Source of the DNA: an uncultured Eubacteriales bacterium
GTDB lineage: Bacteria; Bacillota; Clostridia; Lachnospirales; Lachnospiraceae
Reading direction: 5' to 3'
Length of the DNA stretch: 64,000 nt
NCBI GenBank assembly: GCA_900314565.1
Contig: OMVU01000007.1
Coordinates: 3,541 to 67,540 of the forward strand
Part shown: one piece after another, positions 28,050 to 36,703 of the stretch
Layout: every line of letters starts with the position of its first letter
Numbering within the stretch: position 1 is the stretch's first letter
Program-made: the position numbers and the translations under genes
Notes under the pieces: generated by a model
Seen by the model: only the letters and a program-made list of their open reading frames with translations
What the model was told of the DNA's origin: nothing
Databases searched by the model: none

Positions 28050-28981
28050 TGAACATGAAAACAGCTAAGCATTCGACAGAAGCGTCAGAGGAAATCAGAC
28101 AGCAGGGCTATACGTCTTTTCCCTGTTCCATGTATTTTGCAGATTCGGAAAAAGACAGCTCCATAAGATTCGATACCAAAGCGCACTGGCACAGTTCGAC
28201 GGAGCTGCTGCATTTTGAGAAGGGAGTGTTCTCATTTACCGTCAATATGGAAAACATTGCAATCTCAGATGAATGCTATGCCTTCGTTGAGAGCGGAATG
28301 ATCCACTCCATCACCTCGGAATCCGTCTACAGAGAGTCGGCGCTGCTCTTCAGCCCGTCCGTCCTCTCAACACGCAATATTGATTCTTCGGAACAGAATC
28401 TGATCGAGCCTCTGATTCACGGCAATCTTACTCTCCCGAGATTCATCCGGCCGGACATGCCGGTATTCGCAGAATTTGACAGGCTGTACAGGCAGATCGC
28501 TGACATATTCAGGAACGCCCGGGACAGACGGGACGACCAGTTCAATCTGTCCGGTGCCTCCGATCAGCTGCGGTGCAAAGCGCTCATGATGCTGCTCATC
28601 TCCACACTGGCAGATGGCGGTCTTCTGACCGCTTCAACGTACGATCCTGACCCGAAAGCGGAGGCTCTCAAATCAGTGCTTTCCTATATCGACGAGAACT
28701 ACGGCAACAAGATCTACCTCCAGGATCTGGCATCGCTCATGAATCTCAACGAGCAGTATTTCAGCCGCTTTTTTAAGAAGACTCTCGGCAGGACCTGCGT
28801 GGATTATATCAATGACGTCCGCATCCGGCACGCCATGAAACTGCTCAGGACGACCGATGCACCCGTGCTCGATATAGCGTATTCCTGCGGTTTTGGAAAT
28901 ATCGGCCATTTTATTCAGACTTTTAAGCGGGCGACCGGAAAAAAACCGTTGGAATACCGGATGCAGGATCGGATGCAGTAA
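28049..28981 (+). CDS. AraC-family transcriptional regulator
   Basis: A 310-residue regulator. The N-terminal cupin-like sensor has AHWHSSTELLHFEKG near residues 43-58; the C-terminal pair of helix-turn-helices is ENYGNKIYLQDLASLMNLNEQYFSRFFKKTLG...AYSCGFGNIGHFIQTFKRATGKKPLEYR. Coupled to the GH13 gene (TGATG overlap), it likely activates the glucosidase and importer in response to their sugar. The C terminus ends in a 12-base tandem duplication (RMQDRMQ). Confidence 0.9.
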   Translation: MNMKTAKHSTEASEEIRQQGYTSFPCSMYFADSEKDSSIRFDTKAHWHSSTELLHFEKGVFSFTVNMENIAISDECYAFVESGMIHSITSESVYRESALLFSPSVLSTRNIDSSEQNLIEPLIHGNLTLPRFIRPDMPVFAEFDRLYRQIADIFRNARDRRDDQFNLSGASDQLRCKALMMLLISTLADGGLLTASTYDPDPKAEALKSVLSYIDENYGNKIYLQDLASLMNLNEQYFSRFFKKTLGRTCVDYINDVRIRHAMKLLRTTDAPVLDIAYSCGFGNIGHFIQTFKRATGKKPLEYRMQDRMQ

Positions 28982-29005
28982 GTACTCTCCGGAAAAATAC
29001 AGTAA

Positions 29006-29135
29006 ATTACTAAAACTTCCCACACCCTTGAATTTATGGCTCCCGGAATAAATATTTCCAAGTCGGGACGCCCTCCTTTGGAAATTATTTATTCCCGGTC
29101 GCCGCCTCATAAATGCATGTGGGAAGTTTGAGTAA
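29006..29135. repeat. Large nested palindrome
   Basis: Outer arms AAACTTCCCACA (29013-29024) and TGTGGGAAGTTT (29118-29129), extended by TTACT/AGTAA; a middle pair ATTTATG/CATAAAT; an inner pair CCCGGAATAAATATTTCC (29042) and GGAAATTATTTATTCCCGG (29080). Folded, it gives a stem of about 50 pairs with bulges. It lies just after the AraC gene and has no transposase. Confidence 0.75.
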
Positions 29136-29143
29136 ATAACACC

Positions 29144-29196
29144 AAAAACAGCCGTGCGCCGCGGAAACAGTTTCCGCACCGCACGGCTGTTTTTCG
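29144..29196. terminator. Bidirectional terminator
   Basis: AAAAACAGCCGTGCG pairs with CGCACGGCTGTTTTT, with an inner GCGGAAAC/GTTTCCGC stem. It lies between convergent genes. Confidence 0.85.
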
Positions 29197-29209
29197 TATT
29201 ATGCGTAAA

Positions 29210-30259
29210 TTATGACCTTTTCGGCATTTGTATATTGATGTCCACACTGAGGAGCGTCCGGATGACCCACACAAAAAACAGAATGACAAGGATCGGAATC
29301 AGACAGGACGTCACGATCATGACGGCAAGGGCTTCGATCAGGTGATTTACGGTCTGCTGGAATTCATCCAGAAGGCCTGCTGCCGCGCTCTTTGCATCTC
29401 CTGCAATGCTCTTCGCTCCGTTCACGATCGACTCCCACCAGCTCTGACTCTCTTCCGCCTTTTCCGCTGCTGCCTCGCCCGCAGTGACTGCCTTCTCGCC
29501 CACAGCGGCTGCCGTCCCATCAGAAGCATTGTCCGTCTCCCCGGAAGTGCCTTTCTCAGCACTGTTCTTCTCCGCTTCCAGCTCCTCGGCTGATTTTCTG
29601 GCCTGCTCCAGCGTATTGTCGATCGAATCCTGATAAGTTGCCGAGATCATGTCGGATACTTTTACGCTTGCCGGTACGACAGCGAACATGGTCAGACCGA
29701 ACAGCGCAACCTTGGCGGCCAGCTTAATGGTTTTTTCTTTTTCCGCCGGCCGCTTTTGCAGTATTCCAACTGACAAAATAACACAGGCGGCGGGGATCAT
29801 GAACCTGAATGCGACAAGTCCGAGGATCGTAAGCAGATATTTCTCAAGATACAGTGCGCAGATGACGATGACAAAGTACCCGCTGATATCTGCGAGCTTA
29901 TCCGCCAGAGGCGTCGCGACATCCCCGGGGATCAGCGTGATCGCCGCCGAGGAGGCTGTCGAAGCCGCTGTAAGCTCCATGACGGTCTTCTTTTTCTCGT
30001 CAAGCGCCGCGATTGTTTTGGCATATCGGGCCGGATCGCTTGCCATTTTCGCGATCGGGAAAAATGAAAGGAGCGCCACTATGAGCAGTATGACCACATA
30101 AATGTACCTCTTATACTGCAGGTACTCCGGCTTCCTATCCCTCTTCCTTTTACGGTCTCTCAATTCTTCTCTCATGTAATTCCGTTCCTCTTCCTGGTAC
30201 TGCCTCTCCTCTGCCGACAGTTGGTATCTGTCCTCAGATCTTTCTTCTCCATCGTGCAT
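29210..30259 (-). CDS. Membrane protein of unknown function
   Basis: A 349-residue protein. A strongly charged cytoplasmic N terminus (SAEERQYQEEERNYMREELRDRKRKRDRK) precedes four to five membrane segments (YIYVVILLIVALLSFFPIA; YFVIVICALYLEKYLLTILGLVAF; ALFGLTMFAVVPASV; a last one near residue 325). Between them is an Ala/Glu-rich, likely coiled-coil stretch (LEQARKSAEELEAEKNSAEKG). I do not recognise the family. The ATG at 30259 was chosen for its AAAGGAGAGG site. Confidence 0.7.
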   Translation of the reverse strand: MHDGEERSEDRYQLSAEERQYQEEERNYMREELRDRKRKRDRKPEYLQYKRYIYVVILLIVALLSFFPIAKMASDPARYAKTIAALDEKKKTVMELTAASTASSAAITLIPGDVATPLADKLADISGYFVIVICALYLEKYLLTILGLVAFRFMIPAACVILSVGILQKRPAEKEKTIKLAAKVALFGLTMFAVVPASVKVSDMISATYQDSIDNTLEQARKSAEELEAEKNSAEKGTSGETDNASDGTAAAVGEKAVTAGEAAAEKAEESQSWWESIVNGAKSIAGDAKSAAAGLLDEFQQTVNHLIEALAVMIVTSCLIPILVILFFVWVIRTLLSVDINIQMPKRS

Positions 30260-30445
30260 GCGTCCTCTCCTTTCCCGGTCAGATGCAGCCAGACGCATAA
30301 AGACTCCCAAAGTCTCACCTGTGCTCTCATCTGTCTTTCTTCTATAATAATATTATAGTTGTATCTTATCGTCAGTTCCATAAAAAACTGACTCTCTTGC
30401 TGTTCCCGAAACAATAAATCATTCTCTTATCTTACATTTACGCTA

Positions 30446-30595
30446 ACGGTTGACAATTATCCTTCCTTCGAAGCAATCCAACCCGAACTGGATATTACCC
30501 GCGCTATTATGGATGCTCGAATCAAAGCCGGTATTACACAGACACAGCTTTCCAAACGTTCCGGCATCAGTCAGGCTGATATCAGTCGAATCAGA
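30446..30595 (+). pseudogene. Remnant of a HigA/XRE antitoxin-like gene
   Basis: Reading through without a start gives YPSFEAIQPELDITRAIMDA then RIKAGITQTQLSKRSGISQADISRI, which matches the helix-turn-helix of HigA-type antitoxins. It then breaks where ENG...PSL should follow and runs into unrelated AT-rich sequence. No toxin gene is next to it. It directly precedes the small-RNA candidate. Confidence 0.65.
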
Positions 30596-30722
30596 TTTAT
30601 GAGTTTGCAAAATGTTCTCCTCCGGAAGGCGGAAGACGAAAGTTTAGATTTTCATTATACTTTTTATTTTTTTACTAGAATTCGTCCATCTTTTCTTCAC
30701 AAATTAACGTTATAGTATTTCC

Positions 30723-30834
30723 TGTAAGATAAAACTTACAAAAAACCTTTTTCTTTTATCCGCCGAGAGGCGGAACTCCTTCCCCTTTTGATGAAAGAAA
30801 AGAGAGCATCCCAGCCAGGTGCTCTCTATTTCTT
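30723..30834 (+). ncRNA. Candidate small RNA, copy 1
   Basis: A -10 box TATAGT at 30711-30716 would start a transcript near 30723. It has hairpin TGTAAG/CTTACA, then TCCGCC-GAGA-GGCGGA (30759-30774), a single-stranded CTCCTTCCCCTTTT complementary to Shine-Dalgarno sequences, and a terminator AGAGAGCA...TGCTCTCT plus T-rich tail. A paralogue with the same parts lies at 38546-38646. A 24-base box at 30661-30684 is identical in both, 27 bases before the -10 box. Confidence 0.65.
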
Positions 30835-30913
30835 TGTGTTCATTTATTCTATCGTTTCTCTTAAAGCACACTCTAAAGAGCATAATCCAATTCTCGCCCG
30901 CAAATCACAAAAA

Positions 30914-30942
30914 ATCCGCGGATCGTTAAAGACCCGCGGATC
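30914..30942 (-). terminator. Terminator of the NCS2 permease gene
   Basis: On the minus strand GATCCGCGGG...GATCCGCGGAT is followed by TTTTTT. Confidence 0.8.
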
Positions 30943-30978
30943 AAACAGCATTTTACAAATCAGATACCGCCTTACCGA

Positions 30979-32340
30979 TCAGATAAGGAAGTACTTCAAT
31001 ATAAAGAGCGCTGCCAGTATATACATACCGATCGTGATCTTCTCTCTCTTGCCGGCTGCGAAGTTGATGAGCACGTAGCTGATGATACCCATGCAGATAC
31101 CTTCGGAGATCGAGTACATAAGAGGCATGCAGGCGATCGCGAAGAAGGCCGGCATCGCTTCCGTAGGCTCAGACCACGCGATCTTGTTGACGGACTGCAT
31201 CATCATGAAACCGACGATGATCAGAGCCGGTGCCGTCGCAAAGGACGGGATCGTCAGGAAGATCGGTGAGAAGAACAGCGCGATGACGAAGAACAGACCA
31301 CCGAAGATGGCTGTCAGACCCGTGCGTCCGCCTTCCATGATACCTGAAGAAGACTCGACGAATGTCGTGATCGTGGATGTTCCCATCATGGAACCTGCCA
31401 CTGTACCCACAGCGTCAGAGAGGAGCGCACCCTTGATGCCCGGGAGCTTTCCGTCCTTATCCAGCATACCGCCGCGTGTCGCGCAGCCGATCAGTGTTCC
31501 GAGCGTATCGAACATGTCGACAAAGAGGAACGCAATGACGACGACGATAAAATCCGGTTTCAGCATTGCCGAGAAGTCAAGCTTCATAAATGTCGGCATC
31601 ATAGAAGTCGGCATGGAGACAACTGCGGACGGGATCAGGCTGTAAAAACCCGCCTCCGGATTCGGAACATAGAGACCGGTCAGCTGACAGATGATTCCGA
31701 GGAGCCATGTCACAAAAATACCGATCAGAATGTTGCCCTTAACATTCTTGACAACAAGAATACCTGTGATGATGCATCCGATCAGAGCGAGAAGAACGGT
31801 AATTCCCTCATAGTTGAAAGTGCCGCCTGTAATCGATCCCTTGATGCTGAAGATGCTGAGCAGCGTGGAGTCATTGTTGACAACAATATGCGCATTCTGC
31901 ATGCCGATGAATGCGATGAACAGACCGATACCGACAGATACCGCGACTTTGATGGAAGCCGGGATCATGTTGAAGATCGCTTCACGCACATTGAAGATCG
32001 ACAGGAAAATGAAAATAATACCCTCTGCGAATACCGCAGCCAGAGCGACCTGCCAGGAATAGCCCATGATCTGGCAGACTGTGAAGGCAAAATACGCGTT
32101 GAGTCCCATACCGGCCGACAGAACGAACGGCAGATTGGCGACCAGACCCATCATGACGGATGCCAGCGCTGACGCGAGTGCGGTCGCCGTGAAGACCGCG
32201 CCCGAATCCATACCGGAAGCCGACAGGATACCCGGGTTGACAGCCAGGATATAGGCCATCGTCATAAAAGTCGTCAGACCTGCAAAGAACTCGGTCCGAA
32301 CGGAAGTCTTCCGCTCCTTCAGTTTGAAAAACTTCTCCAT
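30979..32340 (-). CDS. NCS2-family purine permease (AzgA/PbuG-like)
   Basis: A 453-residue polytopic transporter of the AzgA-like branch. Motifs include EFFAGLTTFMTMAYILAVNP at the N terminus, GMGLNAYFAF in segment 3 and DMFDTLGTLIG in the middle. This branch imports guanine, hypoxanthine or adenine with protons. The leader has a perfect 10-bp hairpin but no recognised purine riboswitch. AGGGGGT precedes the ATG. Monocistronic, with its own terminator. Confidence 0.9.
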   Translation of the reverse strand: MEKFFKLKERKTSVRTEFFAGLTTFMTMAYILAVNPGILSASGMDSGAVFTATALASALASVMMGLVANLPFVLSAGMGLNAYFAFTVCQIMGYSWQVALAAVFAEGIIFIFLSIFNVREAIFNMIPASIKVAVSVGIGLFIAFIGMQNAHIVVNNDSTLLSIFSIKGSITGGTFNYEGITVLLALIGCIITGILVVKNVKGNILIGIFVTWLLGIICQLTGLYVPNPEAGFYSLIPSAVVSMPTSMMPTFMKLDFSAMLKPDFIVVVIAFLFVDMFDTLGTLIGCATRGGMLDKDGKLPGIKGALLSDAVGTVAGSMMGTSTITTFVESSSGIMEGGRTGLTAIFGGLFFVIALFFSPIFLTIPSFATAPALIIVGFMMMQSVNKIAWSEPTEAMPAFFAIACMPLMYSISEGICMGIISYVLINFAAGKREKITIGMYILAALFILKYFLI

Positions 32341-32365
32341 AGTTACCCCCTGTAGTTAAAGAAGT

Positions 32366-32424
32366 TATGACGGCCGACGGCCGTCATATATATGTGTCCT
32401 GGACAAATGTCCGCCCCTATTATA
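32366..32424 (-). promoter_or_regulatory. Promoter and leader hairpin of the purine permease gene
   Basis: On the minus strand a TATAAT box (32419-32424) with a weak -35 is followed by GGACATTTGTCC and then the perfect hairpin TATGACGGCC-GTC-GGCCGTCATA (32366-32388), ending 25 bases before the start codon. It resembles an operator or attenuating leader rather than a known riboswitch. The rest of 32425-32618 shows nothing recognisable. Confidence 0.55.
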
Positions 32425-32618
32425 CATGATTTTTTGATTAAGACCAGTACTTTTTCACATTATTACAGGAAAGTGTTCCGTATATCGCATGCATCCTTTC
32501 GATCGAACCGATCCCGGTACGGCCCGCACACAGAGAAAAATCAGGATGCCGCAAAAAACAGGATGCTTCCGGAAGCCTGACATGACCAAAAGCCGGATGC
32601 GATCGCCGGAAAAAGAAA

Positions 32619-32656
32619 GATGCCGCCGGGAGCCTGCATAACTCCCGACGGCATTC
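32619..32656 (-). terminator. Terminator of the mscS-like gene
   Basis: On the minus strand GAATGCCGTCGGGAG pairs with CTCCCGGCGGCATC, followed by TTTCTTTTT. Confidence 0.8.
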
Positions 32657-32728
32657 TTATATATTCTCTTATTGTGACTGTCTTCGCACGTATCTGACCT
32701 TCGCGAAGATCTTTCGCCATCCGGTCCT

Positions 32729-33526
32729 TTACTTTCTGATCGTAACAGAAGATGCCGGGCCTGCCATCTTATTCTCGCCGAGGGCTGTCGGGATATCTCT
32801 CATCAGAGCAAAATAGACATCCCAGTAATCCGATGTTTTGCACCATGCGCGGGTCACATATTTGAGACCGCCGGAGACCGGCTCGAGCGGAGCAGCGAAC
32901 GGTGCCGGATCGGTAAGGACCTTCTCGTTTCCTTCCATAACGCTGATCAGCACTGCCTCTGCTTCTTTGATCGGAACACTGCCTGCAACATTGAACGTAA
33001 GATCCACACGTCTCGTCGCAGCTGCGGTCACGTCTGTGACATTTCCGCCTGTAAGTGCGCTGTTCGGGATCGTGATCTTCTGATTGTCATTGGTCATAAG
33101 GATCGTGTAGAAAAGACCGATCTCCTTGACATTTCCCTCTGTCCCCGCGCCGACGATATAATCACCGACTGCGAACGGACGGAAAATAAGAAGCATGATG
33201 CCGCCGGCGAGATTGCCCAGAGCTCCCTGCAGAGCCAGACCTACGGCAACACCGCAGGAAGCGATCACTGCGACAACAGAAGCCATCGGGACGCCGAGGA
33301 TGCCGATGATAGATACGACCAGAATTACATAGAGTCCGATCTTGACCGCATTTTTAAAGAAAGAAGCTGCCGTCGGATCGACTTTTGAGATCATCTTGCC
33401 CTTCGAGATCAGCTTCATGATCTTACCGATAATGATTCGGCCCACGATAAAGACGACGAGCGCCAGAATGACCTTGCCGCCGGCCTGCGTGCAAAGATCC
33501 ACCGCCTTGTTAAAGAATTCCTGCAT
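32729..33526 (-). CDS. mscS: Small-conductance mechanosensitive channel (MscS)
   Basis: A 265-residue MscS channel of the short, three-segment type. The pore-lining third helix is VVAVIASCGVAVGLALQGALGNLAGGIMLLIFRPF, followed by the cytoplasmic beta domain (VGDYIVGAGTEGNVKEIGLFYTILMTNDNQKITIPNSALTGG). It opens under membrane tension to release solutes after osmotic downshift. GGAGG precedes the ATG. Monocistronic. Confidence 0.92.
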   Translation of the reverse strand: MQEFFNKAVDLCTQAGGKVILALVVFIVGRIIIGKIMKLISKGKMISKVDPTAASFFKNAVKIGLYVILVVSIIGILGVPMASVVAVIASCGVAVGLALQGALGNLAGGIMLLIFRPFAVGDYIVGAGTEGNVKEIGLFYTILMTNDNQKITIPNSALTGGNVTDVTAAATRRVDLTFNVAGSVPIKEAEAVLISVMEGNEKVLTDPAPFAAPLEPVSGGLKYVTRAWCKTSDYWDVYFALMRDIPTALGENKMAGPASSVTIRK

Positions 33527-33720
33527 AGTTACCAGACCTCCTTATAATTATTTTTACTGCCACCCTTTACGGCAGCATTTCCCACAAAGACATCATACCA
33601 CTTCATACAAATTATTTATAATTTTTTAATTGATCCTTTATGTTTTTATGAAAACTGTCGAAGATTGCCCAGGATTTTTTGTCTAATCTTTCCAATTCTC
33701 CATTGCTCCCCCGATACATA

Positions 33721-33753
33721 AAGAGAGCATGACCGCTCTGGCCATGCTCTCTT
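33721..33753 (-). terminator. Terminator of the aldolase gene
   Basis: AGAGAGCATG and CATGCTCTCT form the stem; the minus-strand tail is TTTATGT. The stem core AGAGAGCAT is the same as in the two small-RNA terminators. The stretch 33527-33720 shows nothing else but AT-rich sequence. Confidence 0.65.
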
Positions 33754-33819
33754 GCATCGATTTTCACCGTTTCCGGTTCATATCTCTTATTCTGAAGTTT
33801 TCGCCCTTTCGCTCAGCAG

Positions 33820-33880
33820 CGAATTTGCTTATGCCAGAGCTTTTCGCCCCCGGCTTATTACGCGAATTTGCTCATATCTA
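33820..33880 (-). repeat. Duplicated 3' end of the aldolase gene
   Basis: The gene's terminal ATGAGCAAATTCGCG recurs as ATAAGCAAATTCGCT 43 bases downstream (forward 33820 and 33863). A GGGCGAAAA motif recurs with the same period, so there are two 43-bp units. Confidence 0.65.
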
Positions 33881-34829
33881 CTTTCTCAAGACCGCTTCTC
33901 CTGATGCCTTCCGCGATCCAATCCTTCTCTTCCTGATTCAGCGGAAGGACCGGCTTTCTCATAAGGCCGCTCTTGAAGATGCCGCGCTGTACGAGCGTCT
34001 CTTTCAGGCGTGCATGCGCCTCGCCGGACGGCTGGCCGCCGCCGTAGATGGCCTGGCTGATGTGATAGATGCGGTCGCTCCAGTCCTGCGCTTCCTTCAG
34101 TGTGTGCTTGTCCGGATTTGCGAATACTTCTCTTGCCGGGCAGATCAGTTCCGGTACGCAGCCTGCGAAGCCGATGAGCGCGCCGTCCATTCCCGGGAAC
34201 CAGGATACGCAGAGCGTCTCGTCGTGGCATGTGATGAGGCTGATGTCCGGGCACTCCTGGCGAAGAAGGCGTACGTCATGCTCATAGATGGAAGTTACGC
34301 GTGTGCCCATCTTGATGCACTTGACATGATCGATCTCTTTGCACATCTTGATGAGGGTCTCGACCGGATAGAATGCCTTGGATGTTGCCGGATAGAGGTG
34401 GATGATGATATCGATGTCAGCGCCCTCTGCTACGTCCTTGATGTACTCGAACGGAGCATTCGGGTTCATGCCGAAGCGGAGCCACATATGAGGCGGCATA
34501 AGGAGGATTCCGTCTGCGCCGGCTTCCTTGGCTTCTGCTGCCATCTCGATGGATTCCTGTGTATTCTCGCAGTTCACACCGGAGATAATTGTCATGATAT
34601 CGCCGCACTCCTCTGCGCAGATCTCAACGACTCTCTTTCTCTCAGCTCTTGTGAGGCCTGTGATCTCGCCTGTATGACCATTGCAGACAAGGCCCTGGAT
34701 TCCCTGATCGTAGAAGCTCTTGATCCAGCGGAGATATACGCGGAACTCTTCCTCGTTGATGGAATAGTCGTCATTCAGCGGAACGGAAACTGCCGGGAAG
34801 ATCGTTTTGAAATTCTTAACTTTTGCCAT
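33858..34829 (-). CDS. Dihydrodipicolinate synthase / N-acetylneuraminate lyase family aldolase
   Basis: A 323-residue class I aldolase of the DHDPS/NAL superfamily. GLVCNGHTGEITGLTRAERKRVVE is the usual GxxGExxxLSxxER signature, and the Schiff-base Lys lies in VKCIKMGTRV. The family cleaves or forms C-C bonds with pyruvate; in catabolic members the substrates are sialic acid, keto-deoxy sugars or hydroxyproline derivatives. The neighbouring LacI regulator and shared operators point to a catabolic role rather than lysine synthesis. AAGGAG precedes the ATG. Confidence 0.85.
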   Translation of the reverse strand: MAKVKNFKTIFPAVSVPLNDDYSINEEEFRVYLRWIKSFYDQGIQGLVCNGHTGEITGLTRAERKRVVEICAEECGDIMTIISGVNCENTQESIEMAAEAKEAGADGILLMPPHMWLRFGMNPNAPFEYIKDVAEGADIDIIIHLYPATSKAFYPVETLIKMCKEIDHVKCIKMGTRVTSIYEHDVRLLRQECPDISLITCHDETLCVSWFPGMDGALIGFAGCVPELICPAREVFANPDKHTLKEAQDWSDRIYHISQAIYGGGQPSGEAHARLKETLVQRGIFKSGLMRKPVLPLNQEEKDWIAEGIRRSGLEKVDMSKFA

Positions 34830-34969
34830 GATTTTTCTCCTTTACTTGATTATGATCTGCTTTGATCTGCTTTTTGTCTGTGCTTCGGATTCCCTGACCT
34901 GCCGGAAATCTATGAACTGCATCTTCCATTGCTTCGGGATCGGCGCCCTGTCCTTTCTGCAATTTGTTT

Positions 34970-35077
34970 TGCAATCGTTTGTATATCTGATGGTTATGTT
35001 ATATCACCTGTAAAGATTCCGCGCAATACTTTTTGTCCGGCCTGCAATTCATTGCATACCGCTTGCAAAAAATTGCA
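34970..35077 (-). promoter_or_regulatory. Aldolase promoter with three LacI-type operators
   Basis: On the minus strand, -35 TTGCGC (35021-35026) and -10 TATAAC (34998-35003) are 17 bases apart. Palindromes: TGCAATCGTTTGTA (34970-34983) just downstream of the start point, TGCAATTCATTGCA (35043-35056) and TGCAAAAAATTGCA (35064-35077) upstream of -35. Spacing is 73 and 21 bases, identical to the Nramp promoter at 38159-38266. Confidence 0.8.
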
Positions 35078-35179
35078 TAAAACGCCTGATTTTCGGGATT
35101 TTGGAAATGAAAACCTCTGTACAATCGTTTGCGCGTACAGAAAAAGCGTGTTACACTGGAATCAGAGAAAAGCACTTCA

Positions 35180-35436
35180 TGCCCCTGTTGTACAGAAGCA
35201 TGAGCGGTGTTTCATATTGGCTTATTGCAGAAAAAGCCTCATGAAACACTTCTTTTTGCATATTACAGAAGCAGGCAATTGCGAAAGTCTGTGCTTCATG
35301 GAAATTGTTTGAATCGTTCACACAATTCCATTTCGCACAGAGTTTCGCAAGAGCCTGATTACAGAAGAAACTCCATGAGACGATTCCTTCTGCATATTTC
35401 AGGGAAATAATAAATCCCTGCCGGCAGACCGGCAGG
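35180..35436 (+). repeat. Series of hairpins including R3 full copy
   Basis: The leader of the second LacI gene holds successive stems: TTCATGC/GCATGA near 35190, GTGTTTCAT/ATGAAACAC (35208-35248), the long R3 hairpin TTGCGAAA...TTTCGCAA (35279-35350, arms nearly fully complementary), and CCCTGCCGG/CCGGCAGGG at 35415-35436. Parts of R3 recur at 40-91 and 47935-47990. Confidence 0.65.
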
Positions 35437-35487
35437 GCTCACTTCCAACATATGAATAACAGATCCGAACAGACCGGAGGAAAAAAC

Positions 35488-36483
35488 ATGGCTACCTTAA
35501 AAGATGTCGCAGCTCTCGCGCATGTCGACGTATCGACCGTTTCGAGGACCCTCAACAACTCATCCTATGTTCACCCCGACACCCGTGCGCGCGTCATGGC
35601 TGCCGTGGAGGAGCTCAGCTACCGTCCCAACGTCCTGGCCCGCGGCCTGCGCAGGGGCAAGCTCAACATGATCGCTGTCGTGATTCCGAAGCTCTCCTTC
35701 TCCATCTTTGCGGAGGTCGTCTCCGGAATCGAGGAGGAAGCCAGGAAGAACGGATTCTCCACCATGATCATCAATACGGGAAACGATAAGACCGTCGAAA
35801 AAGAAAGCCTGATCCATCTGCGCGACGGCTTCGTGGACGGTATGATTATCGCCTCCACCGGAGCGAACAAACGCATCATACGCGATATCAGCATGCAGAT
35901 GCCTGTCGTCCAGGTCATCCGCGAGACCGACCCGCATATCAGCAGCGTCGTTGTTGACTATGTGGATATCGGCTACCGCGCTGTAAAACATCTTGCCGAA
36001 AAAGGCTGTAAAAAGATAGGCCTCATCAACGGGTCTGCGGAAATCTCCCCGTATGCCGACCGTTACAAAGGCTATAAGAAGGCAATCGAAGAGCTCTGCC
36101 TCGAAGAAATCACAGCGGAGCACACCTCAAAGCTCAAAGGGATCCGCTACGGCTATGACTGCACGAACGAGCTGCTCGACGGGAACATGCATCTCGACGC
36201 GATCCTGGCCGCGACCGATGCGCAGGGGATCGGTGCCCTCCGCGCTCTGAAGGAAAACGGCCTTCGCGTTCCGGACGATATCCGCGTGCTCAGCATGACA
36301 GGACATCGCGTGGGAGATATGCTGGAGACATCCCTGACCTCCATGGAGCTGCCCGGGCTCGAGATCGGAGCCCAGGCAGCGGACATGGCGATCCACGCGA
36401 TTAATGCCGACAAAAAGCAGGTGACCGCACTGCAGCACCTCTCCTTTAAAGCCGTGCTGGCGGAGAGGGAGACGACGATGTGA
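35488..36483 (+). CDS. LacI-family transcriptional regulator
   Basis: A 331-residue repressor. The DNA-binding helix-turn-helix is at the very N terminus (LKDVAALAHVDVSTVSRTLNN), with hinge helix PNVLARGLRRG, then the sugar-binding sensor domain. It sits between the aldolase and Nramp genes, both of which carry the same three LacI-type palindromes upstream, so it is the likely regulator of both. The ATG at 35488 follows GGAGG. Confidence 0.9.
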   Translation: MATLKDVAALAHVDVSTVSRTLNNSSYVHPDTRARVMAAVEELSYRPNVLARGLRRGKLNMIAVVIPKLSFSIFAEVVSGIEEEARKNGFSTMIINTGNDKTVEKESLIHLRDGFVDGMIIASTGANKRIIRDISMQMPVVQVIRETDPHISSVVVDYVDIGYRAVKHLAEKGCKKIGLINGSAEISPYADRYKGYKKAIEELCLEEITAEHTSKLKGIRYGYDCTNELLDGNMHLDAILAATDAQGIGALRALKENGLRVPDDIRVLSMTGHRVGDMLETSLTSMELPGLEIGAQAADMAIHAINADKKQVTALQHLSFKAVLAERETTM

Positions 36484-36540
36484 CCGCACGTTGTTCATTA
36501 ACAAAGACTCCCCACACGCATTGGTGTGGCTGAGACCGGA

Positions 36541-36604
36541 AAAAAGACCCGCGACCATCGCAAGCTCCATTCAAGGGAGATAACGAGGCGATCGCGGGTC
36601 TTTC
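36541..36604 (+). terminator. Terminator of the LacI gene
   Basis: AAAGACCCGCGA pairs with TCGCGGGTCTTT, with inner ATCGC/GCGAT, followed by CATTTTT. Confidence 0.8.
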
Positions 36605-36703
36605 ATTTTTCATATGGGATCTGCGGACATCTCCGGCTCCCTGTCATGGAGACACAGATGCGATTGCAGGTCTTGCATTAGGAAGGGTGTTCTTTCCCAA
36701 TGA

